Of a stretch of 64,000 bases of DNA, positions 49,689 through 57,279 are shown piece by piece. Under the pieces are notes generated by a model. The model searched no databases, was not told the DNA's origin, and was given only the letters and a program-made list of their open reading frames with translations. The position numbers and the translations under genes were made by a program. The DNA comes from Nocardioides sp. GTDB taxonomy: Bacteria > Actinomycetota > Actinomycetes > Propionibacteriales > Nocardioidaceae. Each line of letters opens with the position of its first letter. Position 1 is the stretch's first letter. The stretch spans positions 87,810 through 151,809 of the forward strand of contig NZ_JASEEQ010000005.1 in NCBI RefSeq assembly GCF_030019515.1. The letters are read 5' to 3'.

Positions 49689-49821
49689 TTTCTACGCCCT
49701 CGAGGCGTCCCGGTGGCTCGGCCTCGGCGACACCGGCGCCGTGCGCGCGGGCCTGGCGCCGTACCCGAGCAGCGACGACGTGGACCGGCTGCTCGCCGGC
49801 GTCGCGGAGGTCGCCCACTGA
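49663..49821 (+). pseudogene. C-terminal remnant of a second cysteine-desulfurase-like gene
   Basis: In the frame starting at 49663 the translation reads RGVNAPAGSFYALEAS followed by RWLGLGDTGAVRAGLAPY, then DDVDRLLAGVAEVAH and TGA. This aligns across its full 52 residues with the end of the enzyme encoded at 46798-47997. An in-frame stop at 49642-49644 cuts it off upstream and no start or N-terminal domain exists. DNA identity is roughly three quarters, so the duplication is old or the piece came from a related strain. Confidence 0.88.
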
Positions 49822-49897
49822 CTCGGTGCAGGTGCGGCTCCGCCACCACGGTGGGCCGGGAAGGCCTCGCGTGCGGGTACGCCGGAGCGGCACAGCG

Positions 49898-50932
49898 TCA
49901 GGTCCAGGCTTCGACGGCCTGCTCGAGGTTGAGCACGATCGCGGCGGCGGCGAAGTGGTGGTTGTCGGTGCTGGTCTGGGCTTGGACGACGTGGGAGCGG
50001 AGGGCCGAGACGTCCGAGCGGGCGGCGTCGGGGTCGGCCTCCTCCCGGAGCAGGGCGGCGACGCACCGGAGGGCCTGGGCGGCGGTCGCGCGGAGCGAGG
50101 CGGCGGTGGGGTCGTCGTCGCGGATCTCCGCGCGCTGATCGGAGACCAGAGCGATGACCTCGTCGACGCAGCCGGTGAGGCGCTGGAGGGCCCGAGCGCG
50201 CACACCGTGCCGCTCGGTGCTCTCGGCCCAGCGGGCCGCCTTCCAGTTCGCGCGCCGGGCGTCGCGGGCCTCGTCCATCAGGCCGTCGGCGTCAGATGCC
50301 GTCCGGGCCAGGGAGTTCCGCAGCGCGTTCCAGTCCCGTTCGCCGACGATCTCCTGTTCCAGTGCCGTGGCGAGCTGGTCGAGGTGGTCGGCGAGCTCGG
50401 CGCGGAGCCGCTCCTGAGCGAGGGCGGCAGGGGTGAGCGGCAGTTGGGGGAACGCGACGTAGACCCCGACCCCGACGACGGCACCGACGGCGGTGAGGCC
50501 GCCGTACGCCGCGGTGTACTCGATCGGATCGCCCTTGCCCGCGACCAGCACGAACATGGCGGCCAGCGGCACCCAGCTGCCCATCCCGCCGGCGAGGCCG
50601 GCGCCGCCGATGATCACGCCCGCGACCACGGCCAGCCCGAGAGGGATCGGCTCGGGGAGCGGAGAAGCGATGGCGACCAGCGCGAGCACAGAGCCGAGCA
50701 GGATCGCGAGTACGACCTCGAGTGCGCTTCGGGCGGAGCGCACCACGGAGGTGGAGACGACGGCCAGTGCGCCGAGCGGGGCGTAGTAGGAGTACTCCGT
50801 GGCGAATCCGCCGAACGGCTGCACCACGAGCCAGGCCAGCATCGCGGCGACGGCCGCCTTGATGGCCATGAAGAAGTGCGGACGGGCCCGGGCCCCGGCC
50901 CGGGCCCGGCGGACGGTGGTCGTGGTGCTCAT
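49898..50932 (-). CDS. FUSC-family (aromatic acid exporter-like) membrane protein (344 aa)
   Basis: About six N-terminal membrane segments (residues 20-165) are followed by a long cytoplasmic helical domain (ERLRAELADHLDQLATAL and on). The first part, KAAVAAMLAWLVVQPFGGFATEYSYYAPLGAL, split over two helices, is typical of FUSC/ArAE half-transporters, which export aromatic acids or related compounds. It is a single half-unit and would need to dimerise. It ends 76 bp from the decayed aminotransferase fragment. Confidence 0.82.
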   Translation of the reverse strand: MSTTTTVRRARAGARARPHFFMAIKAAVAAMLAWLVVQPFGGFATEYSYYAPLGALAVVSTSVVRSARSALEVVLAILLGSVLALVAIASPLPEPIPLGLAVVAGVIIGGAGLAGGMGSWVPLAAMFVLVAGKGDPIEYTAAYGGLTAVGAVVGVGVYVAFPQLPLTPAALAQERLRAELADHLDQLATALEQEIVGERDWNALRNSLARTASDADGLMDEARDARRANWKAARWAESTERHGVRARALQRLTGCVDEVIALVSDQRAEIRDDDPTAASLRATAAQALRCVAALLREEADPDAARSDVSALRSHVVQAQTSTDNHHFAAAAIVLNLEQAVEAWT

Positions 50933-50993
50933 GCGGGACCCGTACCCGAAGCGGCCGGTCAGGTCACTCGGAGGCGACCCGGAGCCTGCTCTC

Positions 50994-50999
50994 TAGCAT
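50994..50999 (+). promoter_or_regulatory. -10 element TAGCAT for a leaderless gene
   Basis: TAGCAT is followed by seven bases and then GTG 51007; there is no SD. The upstream gap to the divergent FUSC gene is only 74 bp. Confidence 0.42.
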
Positions 51000-51006
51000 C
51001 GACACT

Positions 51007-52920
51007 GTGCGTCCCGCCGGACGCGACGAGATCTCGGTGGAGGGATGTGACGTGGGAGCTGGTGAGGAGCCGGGGCGGCGCCTGGACCGGGTGGTGCTCC
51101 GGCCCGGAGAGGCAGCGGAGCGCCGGCTGGCTGCCACCGTCGCCGAACTCGCCGTCGACGGTCTGCGGATCGCCGTGACCGGCACGGACGGGGCGGTCCT
51201 CGAGAAGGCCCGCGACCGGCTCGCGGTGGCGGTCACGCCGCCGGAGCAGGTGCCCCAGGTTGCGGACCCCGCGTTGCGGTGGCTGCCGCTGCCGGTGCAC
51301 GGCGACCTGCCGCTGAGCGCGGAGGAGCTCCAGCGCCTGGTCCGGCTGCGCGCCCGGGCCACGCCCGAGCACGAGCGCCGCAGGCGGCAGGCGTTCCCGC
51401 CGGTGGAGGCCGTCCCGACCGATGAGGAGGTGCGCGTCCTGGCGGACCGGGTGACCCGCGCCGATCTGGCCGCCCGGCAGCTCGACCCGGCCCTGCGCGA
51501 CGTGCTCGAGCGGAAGGACGCCGCGGACGTGCTCGCCGCGATCCGAGAGGTCAAGGCTCGTCTCGGGGAGGTCCTGGGGCACCGGCGTGCCTGGGTGGTC
51601 CGGGTCGTCGACCTGGCCCTCGCCGACCCCGGCGCCGACGCCTGGCAACGGCTCTCGGGCCAGGCCGAGAGCATCGAGCACCTGCTCCGGGCCGTCGCCG
51701 ACCTCGGCGACACCGTGGTGGAGGGGGTGGAGCCGTCCGAGGAGGCGATGCAGGCCTTCACCTCGCTGCAGGACGAGATGGCTGTGGGGCAGTCGGCGCG
51801 ACGGTGGTTCCGGGGCCGGACGCAGCGGACGGCCGCGCGCCTGCTCGAGAGCGCCCGGGTCGACGGCGAGCCGGTCAGCGACCTCGCCGGAGCATCCGCC
51901 GTACGCCGCTTCCTCGAGGTCGCCGCCCGGTCCGCGGACCTGGAGCAGCGGCTGGCCCCGCTCGGGGTGCCGGTGCCCCCGGACCTGCCGCGCGAGGCGT
52001 TGGCGGAGGGGTACATCGACGTGCTGGGCGCGCTGCGCGCGATCTCCCGGCTGGTCGACGCCTCCCGGCGGCTGGCCGACGTGCTCGGCCCCGCGCCGGT
52101 CAAGGAGCTGCCGGTCTCCTCGCTCGAGGACGTCGAGCGGGTCGGCTGGGTCGGTGACGCCCTCGCCTCGGTCCGCGAGGGCGAGCTCGCCCGCCGCGAG
52201 CTGGAGACGGCCGCGAGCGCCCTGGAGCGGGCCGTGGCGCAGTTGACGAGCGCCGCCGACCTGGACCAGCCGGCGCCCGAGGTCGCCGAGCTCGTGCTGT
52301 GCCTGCGTGCCGCGGCCGACCAGGCCTACGCCGACTGGCAGGTGAAGCTGGCGGTCGCCCGCCGGGCGCACCGGTTGGCGGTGCTGCGGGACGAGCTCAC
52401 CGCCCGGCTCACCGAGTGCGCGCCCGGCCTGCCCGCCCTGATCGAGGCCGACGCCACGGAGGCGAGGTGGGCACCCCGGATCGCCCGGTGGGCCGAGGCC
52501 TGGGAGGCAGCTCGGGAGGCCTCGGCGGCCGCCCTCGACGCCGATGCCGACGCGGTCCGGGTCATCGCGCTCCCCGAGCTGGTCGCCGGCGGGGTCGGGT
52601 CCGGCGGGCTCGACGTGCTGGTCCTCCACGACCCGGCGGGGGAGTACGCCGAGGACCAGCGGCTGCTCGCCCTCGCGCCGAGGACCGTCGTACTGGCGGA
52701 GCCGGCGGCGGGGCCGGCGGGGCCGCGCGAGGCGGTCCTGGAGCTGGCCGGGAAGGGGTCCGTGACCGGTGCTGAGGTGCGCGCCGCGACCGGGTTGACC
52801 CCGGCGCGGTCGCGGGCCCTGCTCCAGCAGCTCGTCGACGCCGGCGAGCTGGTCCGCACGGGCGCCACCAGCGCCACCCGGTGGCACCGGGCCGGTCCGG
52901 TCGACGACGACGAGCAGTAG
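51007..52920 (+). CDS. unrecognised 637-residue protein, possibly a decayed helicase-like architecture with C-terminal winged helix
   Basis: Not confidently assigned. Residues about 45-75 (AVDGLRIAVTGTDGAVLEKA) and about 545-590 (LDVLVLHDPAGEY, then LLALAPRTVVLAEP) look like the strands around motif Ia and Walker B of an SF1-type AAA helicase, but no Walker A and no DE(A/S) box is present. Between them are 400 residues of mostly helical, charged sequence. The C-terminal 60 residues (VTGAEVRAATGLTPARSRALL) form a plausible winged helix. It is directly followed by a DUF488 gene whose SD overlaps its stop codon, so the two are one unit. Confidence 0.6.
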   Translation: MRPAGRDEISVEGCDVGAGEEPGRRLDRVVLRPGEAAERRLAATVAELAVDGLRIAVTGTDGAVLEKARDRLAVAVTPPEQVPQVADPALRWLPLPVHGDLPLSAEELQRLVRLRARATPEHERRRRQAFPPVEAVPTDEEVRVLADRVTRADLAARQLDPALRDVLERKDAADVLAAIREVKARLGEVLGHRRAWVVRVVDLALADPGADAWQRLSGQAESIEHLLRAVADLGDTVVEGVEPSEEAMQAFTSLQDEMAVGQSARRWFRGRTQRTAARLLESARVDGEPVSDLAGASAVRRFLEVAARSADLEQRLAPLGVPVPPDLPREALAEGYIDVLGALRAISRLVDASRRLADVLGPAPVKELPVSSLEDVERVGWVGDALASVREGELARRELETAASALERAVAQLTSAADLDQPAPEVAELVLCLRAAADQAYADWQVKLAVARRAHRLAVLRDELTARLTECAPGLPALIEADATEARWAPRIARWAEAWEAAREASAAALDADADAVRVIALPELVAGGVGSGGLDVLVLHDPAGEYAEDQRLLALAPRTVVLAEPAAGPAGPREAVLELAGKGSVTGAEVRAATGLTPARSRALLQQLVDAGELVRTGATSATRWHRAGPVDDDEQ

Positions 52921-52929
52921 GAGGGCCTC

Positions 52930-53502
52930 ATCACCGCACTGCTCACCGTCGGTCACGGCACCGCCACCCGCGAGGAGCTCACCGAGCTGCTCACGGTAGC
53001 CGGGGTGGGCCTGGTCGTCGACGTCCGCCGGTTCCCCGGCAGTCGCCGTCATCCGCACGTGGCGACCGAGCAGCTCGAGCAGTGGCTCCCGGCCGCGGGC
53101 GTCTCCTACCGCTGGGAGCCGCGGCTAGGGGGGCGTCGGCGCCTCCCGCCGGACGAGCGGGACGCCGACCCGTGGTGGCGGGTCGAGGCGTTCCGCGCGT
53201 ACGCCGCGTACGCCCGCACCGCCGAGTTCCGCGAGGCGATGGACGAGCTGCTCGCCGAGGTCTCCGCACGCCCGGAAGCGAGCACCGCGGTGATGTGCAG
53301 CGAGAGCCTGTGGTGGCGCTGCCACCGCCGACTGATCGCCGACGTGGCCGTACTCCTGCACGGCGTCTCGGTGCTCCACCTCGGGCACGACGGCAGGCGC
53401 TCCGAGCACGCCCCGGCCGCGGGTGCGCGGGTCACCCCCGACGGGTTGCGGTACGACGACCCGGCGCCGGGCGGTCAGCCCGCGAGCCCCTCCAGCCCGT
53501 AG
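52930..53502 (+). CDS. DUF488 family protein, apparent AUC start (190 aa)
   Basis: A DUF488 protein: LLTVGHGTATREEL at the N-terminus, VVDVRRFPGSRRHPH, and the signature MCSESLWWRCHRR. Homology begins upstream of the first usual start codon (GTG 53005), which would delete the TVGHG strand. In the 84 bases between the preceding TAG and 53005 there is no in-frame ATG, GTG or TTG. A perfect AGGAGG (52919-52924) lies five bases before ATC 52930, so initiation at AUC is the best fit; CTG 52939 is the alternative. The function of DUF488 is not established; the motif suggests a nucleic-acid-linked enzyme. Confidence 0.75.
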   Translation: MTALLTVGHGTATREELTELLTVAGVGLVVDVRRFPGSRRHPHVATEQLEQWLPAAGVSYRWEPRLGGRRRLPPDERDADPWWRVEAFRAYAAYARTAEFREAMDELLAEVSARPEASTAVMCSESLWWRCHRRLIADVAVLLHGVSVLHLGHDGRRSEHAPAAGARVTPDGLRYDDPAPGGQPASPSSP

Positions 53503-53663
53503 TAGACGAGGAACGCGGGCCAGGCGATGCCCTCGAGGATGGCCAGGACGTACCACCAGAAGCCGTCGGCCTGCTGCCAGAACCACACCCAGGCGCCGAA
53601 CATGCCGATCCCGTACAGGGCCCCGCTGGCGCCGGTGTACGACGAGCCCGTGTTGTCACCCAT
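53475..53663 (-). CDS. 62-residue membrane protein
   Basis: Two hydrophobic, tryptophan-rich helices (ALYGIGMFGAWVWFW and WWYVLAILEGIAWPAFLVYY) after a short polar N-terminus MGDNTGSSYTGAS. GGAGGGAGG lies five bases before the ATG on the minus strand, which makes this short frame credible. Its 3' end overlaps the convergent DUF488 gene by 28 bp. Similar small proteins are common in Nocardioides-like genomes. Function unknown. Confidence 0.75.
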   Translation of the reverse strand: MGDNTGSSYTGASGALYGIGMFGAWVWFWQQADGFWWYVLAILEGIAWPAFLVYYGLEGLAG

Positions 53664-53764
53664 CGATCCTCCCTCCGCCGCCGACGCTAGCGAGCGCACG
53701 CGGTCCGGCACAGGGTCGCAGGACCCGGGCTCGGGGACGACAGGGCAAGGTGTGCGCGAGATGC

Positions 53765-53770
53765 TACGTT
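53765..53770 (+). promoter_or_regulatory. -10 element TACGTT for the leaderless antitoxin gene
   Basis: TACGTT is followed by seven bases and ATG 53778, with no SD between. Confidence 0.45.
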
Positions 53771-53777
53771 CGACCAC

Positions 53778-54038
53778 ATGGATGCCGTGGCGAGCCGTGA
53801 CCTGCGCAACCACACCGCCGAGGTGCTGCGCCGAGTGGCGTCCGGCGGCGTCGTCGCCGTGACCGTGCGCGGCACCGTGGTCGCCGAGCTGCACCCGCCC
53901 AGCGACGGCCGCCCGCGGGCGTGGCGCCGTGCGGACCTGGCGGCGTGGATCGCCCGGGAGCAGGCGGACCCCGGGCTGCGCGACGACCTGCGCACGCTGG
54001 CGGGCGAGACCACCGACGACCTCGACTCGCTCGCATGA
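53778..54038 (+). CDS. type II toxin-antitoxin antitoxin, Phd/VapB-like (86 aa)
   Basis: The N-terminus MDAVASRDLRNHTAEVLRRVASG is that of Phd/YefM-type antitoxins, which bind DNA as dimers, and VAVTVRGTVVAELHP completes the fold. The C-terminal arm (residues 50-86, acidic toward the end) would wrap the toxin. The stop overlaps the toxin ATG by four bases. Expected to repress its own promoter together with the toxin. Confidence 0.85.
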   Translation: MDAVASRDLRNHTAEVLRRVASGGVVAVTVRGTVVAELHPPSDGRPRAWRRADLAAWIAREQADPGLRDDLRTLAGETTDDLDSLA

Positions 54039-54433
54039 GCGCCGTCGGCCTGCTCGACACCAGCGTCTTCATCGCCTCCGAGACCGGACGCCCGCTCGCG
54101 GTCGACCTCCTTCCCGACGAGAGCCTGGTCAGCGTGATCACGGTCGCCGAGCTGGAGGCCGGGGTACTGGCCGCCGCCACCACCGAGATCCGCGCGCGCC
54201 GGCTGCTCACCGCCCAGCGTGCGGCGACGATCGCGCCCCTGCCTGTCGACGCCCCGGCCGCCAGGGCGTTCGCCCGGGCCCGGGTGCTGCTCCACGAGCG
54301 CGGCCGCCGGATCGGCGTCAACGACCTGTGGATCGCGAGCATCGCGATGTCTCGGGACCTCCCGGTCGTCACCCAGGACGACGACTTCGATGCGCTGGTG
54401 GAGCTGGGCCTGCTCGACGTGGTGCGCGTCTGA
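54035..54433 (+). CDS. vapC: VapC-like PIN-domain toxin (132 aa)
   Basis: A PIN-domain ribonuclease: D8 in LLDTSVFIA, E39/E41 in VAELEAG, D97 in NDLWIASIAM and D115-D117 in TQDDDFDAL give the full acidic metal site. VapC toxins cut tRNAs or the sarcin-ricin loop of rRNA. The ATG overlaps the antitoxin stop (ATGA). All catalytic residues are intact, so the module looks functional. Confidence 0.9.
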   Translation: MSAVGLLDTSVFIASETGRPLAVDLLPDESLVSVITVAELEAGVLAAATTEIRARRLLTAQRAATIAPLPVDAPAARAFARARVLLHERGRRIGVNDLWIASIAMSRDLPVVTQDDDFDALVELGLLDVVRV

Positions 54434-54535
54434 ACGCCTCTCGATCGCCCGGCCGAGGACCGGGGCACGGACCTGGCTTCCCAGCGGGTCGGTCGGGGCT
54501 GGGCGTCCGTGGTCGCGCGGAGGATGCTGCGTCTC

Positions 54536-54829
54536 ATGAACATCCTCACCATCGTGACCGCGGACGTGGATGAAGGCCGGGCTCAGGAGCTGGTCGCGGC
54601 GTACCAGGCCCTGCTCGCCGAGGGCCTTCCCGACGGACTGCTCGAAACGCGACTGCTGGGCGACGGGCAGGGTCACTGGGCGATCCACTCGCTCTGGAGG
54701 GATCGCGCCGCTCTCGATGCGCTGCGGGCGGCCCCCCAACCGCCAGCCGCTCCTACGCTGTTCCGACGGTTCTCGGCCGACCCGGCCCTGGTCGTCATGC
54801 CGGTCCTCGTCGACAGCCGCTCGAGCTGA
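54536..54829 (+). CDS. small ferredoxin-fold (ABM-like) protein (97 aa)
   Basis: MNILTIVTADVDEGRAQELVAAYQ followed by HWAIHSLWRDRAALDAL resembles the dimeric alpha/beta barrel of antibiotic-biosynthesis-monooxygenase-like or EthD-like proteins, which often act as minor oxygenases or ligand binders. The call is from shape only. ATG 54536 is preferred; ATG 54524 is too close to GGAGG. It stands alone downstream of vapC. Confidence 0.6.
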   Translation: MNILTIVTADVDEGRAQELVAAYQALLAEGLPDGLLETRLLGDGQGHWAIHSLWRDRAALDALRAAPQPPAAPTLFRRFSADPALVVMPVLVDSRSS

Positions 54830-54937
54830 CGAGCGCGCCCAGCCGGCACGGCCCGCTCGCCCCTGCCGGTGGGAGCTGCTCAAGACGCCCGCTCCGCGCG
54901 CCGATGTATCCCGGGGGAGGACAGATCGGGGAGTGAC

Positions 54938-55216
54938 GTGGCCACTGAGTGGACCGGCCAGTCGGCTCGCCACCGGATGACCGGCCCGCCGTCGCGGACC
55001 GGGTACGACGAGCCGGCGAGCCCCTCGGCGTTGCGGCTGATGCTGTTCCTCGTGCTCGCCGTACTGGTCCTCAGCATGGTCCCGTGGCTCGGTGAGACCA
55101 CCGGGCTGATCGGCCGGGACGCGCCGCCGGCCCCCGCTCCGACCGCTCCCGGCCCCACCTGTGCGGGCGGCGTCGTCTGCGAGCCCGGCATCCAGGGGGG
55201 TCCGGCACCCCGGTGA
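54938..55216 (+). CDS. small membrane-anchored protein (92 aa)
   Basis: One transmembrane helix (ALRLMLFLVLAVLVLSMVPWL) follows about 45 polar residues; a proline-rich segment with two cysteines (PTCAGGVVCEPG) lies after it. No family recognised. GTG 54938 has GGGGAG five bases upstream; ATG 54977 would shorten it by 13 residues. Confidence 0.5.
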   Translation: MATEWTGQSARHRMTGPPSRTGYDEPASPSALRLMLFLVLAVLVLSMVPWLGETTGLIGRDAPPAPAPTAPGPTCAGGVVCEPGIQGGPAPR

Positions 55217-55258
55217 CCCGGGCTCGAGGTTGGTCCGGCCGGCCCCTGCGAATCCGGC

Positions 55259-55642
55259 TCAGAGGCTGACCCGCGCCACGCAGGTCTCGCCGGTCGCGCG
55301 GTTGGTCGCCCGGAACGTGAACGTGTCGCGGCCCGGGGAGTTGCCCGTCCGGCGGTCGACGGAGAACGATCCGCTGGGCGCACGGGTGACCGAGCGGCCG
55401 CTGTCGGCCAGGTCGCCGTCGTGGCGCAGCCGCCAGCGCCAGGTCTGGCCGACCCGGTTGCTGTCGATCTCGGCCTCGACCCCGATGCGGCCGTCGTCGG
55501 GGCCGGCCTTGATCTTCCAGTCCGTGCTCCCGGAGCAGGACCCGGAGCGGCGGACGTCGGTGCCGGCGGCGTCCGCGGGAGCGGCGGCCAGGACCGGGAC
55601 GGTGAGCAGGACCGCGGCTGTGGCGGTGATGAGTGTCTTCAT
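55259..55642 (-). CDS. small secreted protein (127 aa)
   Basis: A signal peptide (1-26, ending ADA-AG) is followed by a compact beta-rich domain with two cysteines (SGSCSGSTDWKIKAG and ETCVARVSL at the extreme C-terminus) that may form a disulfide. The sequence DTFTFRATNRATGETC suggests an immunoglobulin-like strand pattern. Such small exported proteins occur widely in actinobacteria; the role is unknown. Confidence 0.72.
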   Translation of the reverse strand: MKTLITATAAVLLTVPVLAAAPADAAGTDVRRSGSCSGSTDWKIKAGPDDGRIGVEAEIDSNRVGQTWRWRLRHDGDLADSGRSVTRAPSGSFSVDRRTGNSPGRDTFTFRATNRATGETCVARVSL

Positions 55643-55847
55643 GCCCCGAGCCTGCGCGCCCGAGATGAGCCGGGCGTGAGGCGTCGGTGAGGGTCCTCTC
55701 ATGGGTTCCGGTGGGCAGCCGCCGGAGCATGCACCAGCATGGATCTGCGCGGGCTGGCTCCACCGGCGTGAGCCACCCGGCGGGCGGTTGTCCACAGATC
55801 GCTCGGACCCCCTGGCGGCGCAGGTCGTCGAGGCGTTCGCTGGAGCC
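55643..55847 (+). other. gap with a DnaA-box-like site
   Basis: 205 bp between divergent genes. TTGTCCACA, the actinobacterial DnaA-box consensus, occurs once at 55788-55796. A single box is not evidence of an origin. No other structure seen. Confidence 0.4.
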
Positions 55848-57041
55848 ATGCCGAGATCTCGGGGACGCAAGCAGCGGAGGACGAAGACCCGATCAGGACC
55901 ACGACCCGGACGTCCGGGCCTCCCGCCGTACCTGCGCAGGATGGTCGGCCTGATGCTGCTCGCTGACGGGGCCGAGGCCCGCGGGGACGCGGCGGCCGCC
56001 CTGGAGGCGATCAGCCGACAGCCCCTGGACGATCGGGGTGAGCTCTTCTGGCGACCCTGGCGGATCGCCCGGCTGGAGCAGCTGCTGGTGCTCGAGCCGT
56101 TCCTGCCGCGCTGGGTGGTCTCCCGGTGGATCCTCGAGCAGGCGCTGCAGGCCTCCGACCCGACGCCGAGCCGGAGCCGGCGGATCGCTCTCGATCTCGC
56201 GATCGAGATGCGGGGCGGTCTGGCGGCGCTGCCCGGTGTCGACGGGGTCGATGCCATGAGCCGAGTGACCGAGAACGACTGGGTCTACCGGCAGCTCCAC
56301 CTCTACGACCGCGGCGCGCTCGCGGCCTTCCTGCGGCGCGGCGCGGCGGCCGACCTGGTGGCTGGTGCCGATCGGGTCCAGGAGTGGGCGTCCGCGCCGA
56401 TGCGTGCCCTGCGTCTCGTCGGGCGCGAGCCGGCGGTGCTGCACTGGACGGACCTGGCCACCGGCGTTCCCCTCGACGTCCCGAACCTGGGCGCCGCCGC
56501 GCTGGTCCTGCCCGCCGAGACCGTGATCGGCCGGGTGGTGCCCACCGAGGACGGACCCATGTTTGAGGGGACGCCGCTGCGGGTCCCGCCGGACGTCGCC
56601 GCGGCGGTCGCCGCGGATCCCGGTGACTGGCTCGGTGCGCTGCGCCGGAGCGGGTCCGGCGCGCGCGAGCTCGACACCGCGATCATGCGCGGCAACCATC
56701 TGCTCACCGACGTGCCGGAGACCGTCTGGCAGTTCGCCACGCTGGAGTGGGCGGGCCGGCTCGACGCCTCGGCCCTGACCCCGGACCTCCTGGCCGAGTC
56801 GGGGGCGGAGCTGGTGCGAGCAGCGCTCCGCGGAGAGTTCGACGGGTACGTCGACGACGCCGACCTCGACCCGTGGCCGTGCGTCGCCGCCGTGCTGTGC
56901 GACCCGCCGATGATCCAGCGGGTGGCCGACCGGGTCCGACCCGAGGACGTGCCCGGCCTGCTGGCGCTGGCCGACCGGCTCTTCGGCCCCGCGGCGGCGA
57001 TCTGCCGCGAGCTCGCCGCTGCCGCCCGGATGGCCGCCTAG
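55848..57041 (+). CDS. unrecognised 397-residue protein
   Basis: A basic N-terminus (MPRSRGRKQRRTKTRSG) is followed by a mostly helical region (VGLMLLADGAEARGDAAAALEAI, LEQLLVLEPFLPRWVVSRWI), then a beta-rich segment (LATGVPLDVPNLGAAALVL, VIGRVVPTEDGPMFEG) and a helical end. The first part resembles the lead-in of SEC-C-motif proteins, but no SEC-C zinc motif is present. ATG 55848 was chosen at the start of the basic tail; upstream in-frame sequence runs into the intergenic DnaA-like site. Function unknown. Confidence 0.65.
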   Translation: MPRSRGRKQRRTKTRSGPRPGRPGLPPYLRRMVGLMLLADGAEARGDAAAALEAISRQPLDDRGELFWRPWRIARLEQLLVLEPFLPRWVVSRWILEQALQASDPTPSRSRRIALDLAIEMRGGLAALPGVDGVDAMSRVTENDWVYRQLHLYDRGALAAFLRRGAAADLVAGADRVQEWASAPMRALRLVGREPAVLHWTDLATGVPLDVPNLGAAALVLPAETVIGRVVPTEDGPMFEGTPLRVPPDVAAAVAADPGDWLGALRRSGSGARELDTAIMRGNHLLTDVPETVWQFATLEWAGRLDASALTPDLLAESGAELVRAALRGEFDGYVDDADLDPWPCVAAVLCDPPMIQRVADRVRPEDVPGLLALADRLFGPAAAICRELAAAARMAA

Positions 57042-57045
57042 GGTC

Positions 57046-57213
57046 CTAGCTCCCGGCCGGGTCGTCCCTCTGGTCATACGCGGAGCGCATCCGGAGGTCG
57101 TCGTGGGGGTCGGCGGGTGCACAGCACCCGGTGATGCGCTGTCCGTTCCGTGATGCGAGCCGAGCCAGCGCCGCCACCAGGAGGACGAACGCCGCAAGGG
57201 CCAGGAACACCAT
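57046..57213 (-). CDS. 55-residue membrane protein
   Basis: An N-terminal transmembrane helix (MVFLALAAFVLLVAALARLA) is followed by a polar tail with a CC pair (ITGCCAPADPHDDLRMRSAY). GGAGG lies five bases before the ATG on the minus strand, giving good support for so short a frame. It converges with the 397-residue gene with four bases between stops. Function unknown. Confidence 0.65.
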   Translation of the reverse strand: MVFLALAAFVLLVAALARLASRNGQRITGCCAPADPHDDLRMRSAYDQRDDPAGS

Positions 57214-57279
57214 GAGCGCCTCCGATCACGCCGTGCCAGGGCAAGGCCGGCTCCACTCTAGCGAGCCGACGTCACCTAC

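Noticed and set aside
50959..53058. A 699-codon minus-strand frame opposite the 637-residue protein
   Set aside because: Considered because the plus-strand product is not recognised. The plus strand has a leaderless promoter, coupling to DUF488 and a plausible winged helix; the minus frame is low-complexity and shows no start signal.
55788..55796. Replication-origin signal (TTGTCCACA)
   Set aside because: A single DnaA box with no cluster, no AT-rich region and no dnaA/dnaN nearby.
57074..57256. A 60-codon minus-strand frame after the 397-residue gene
   Set aside because: The overlapping 55-residue frame at 57046-57213 has the SD and a transmembrane helix; this one has neither.
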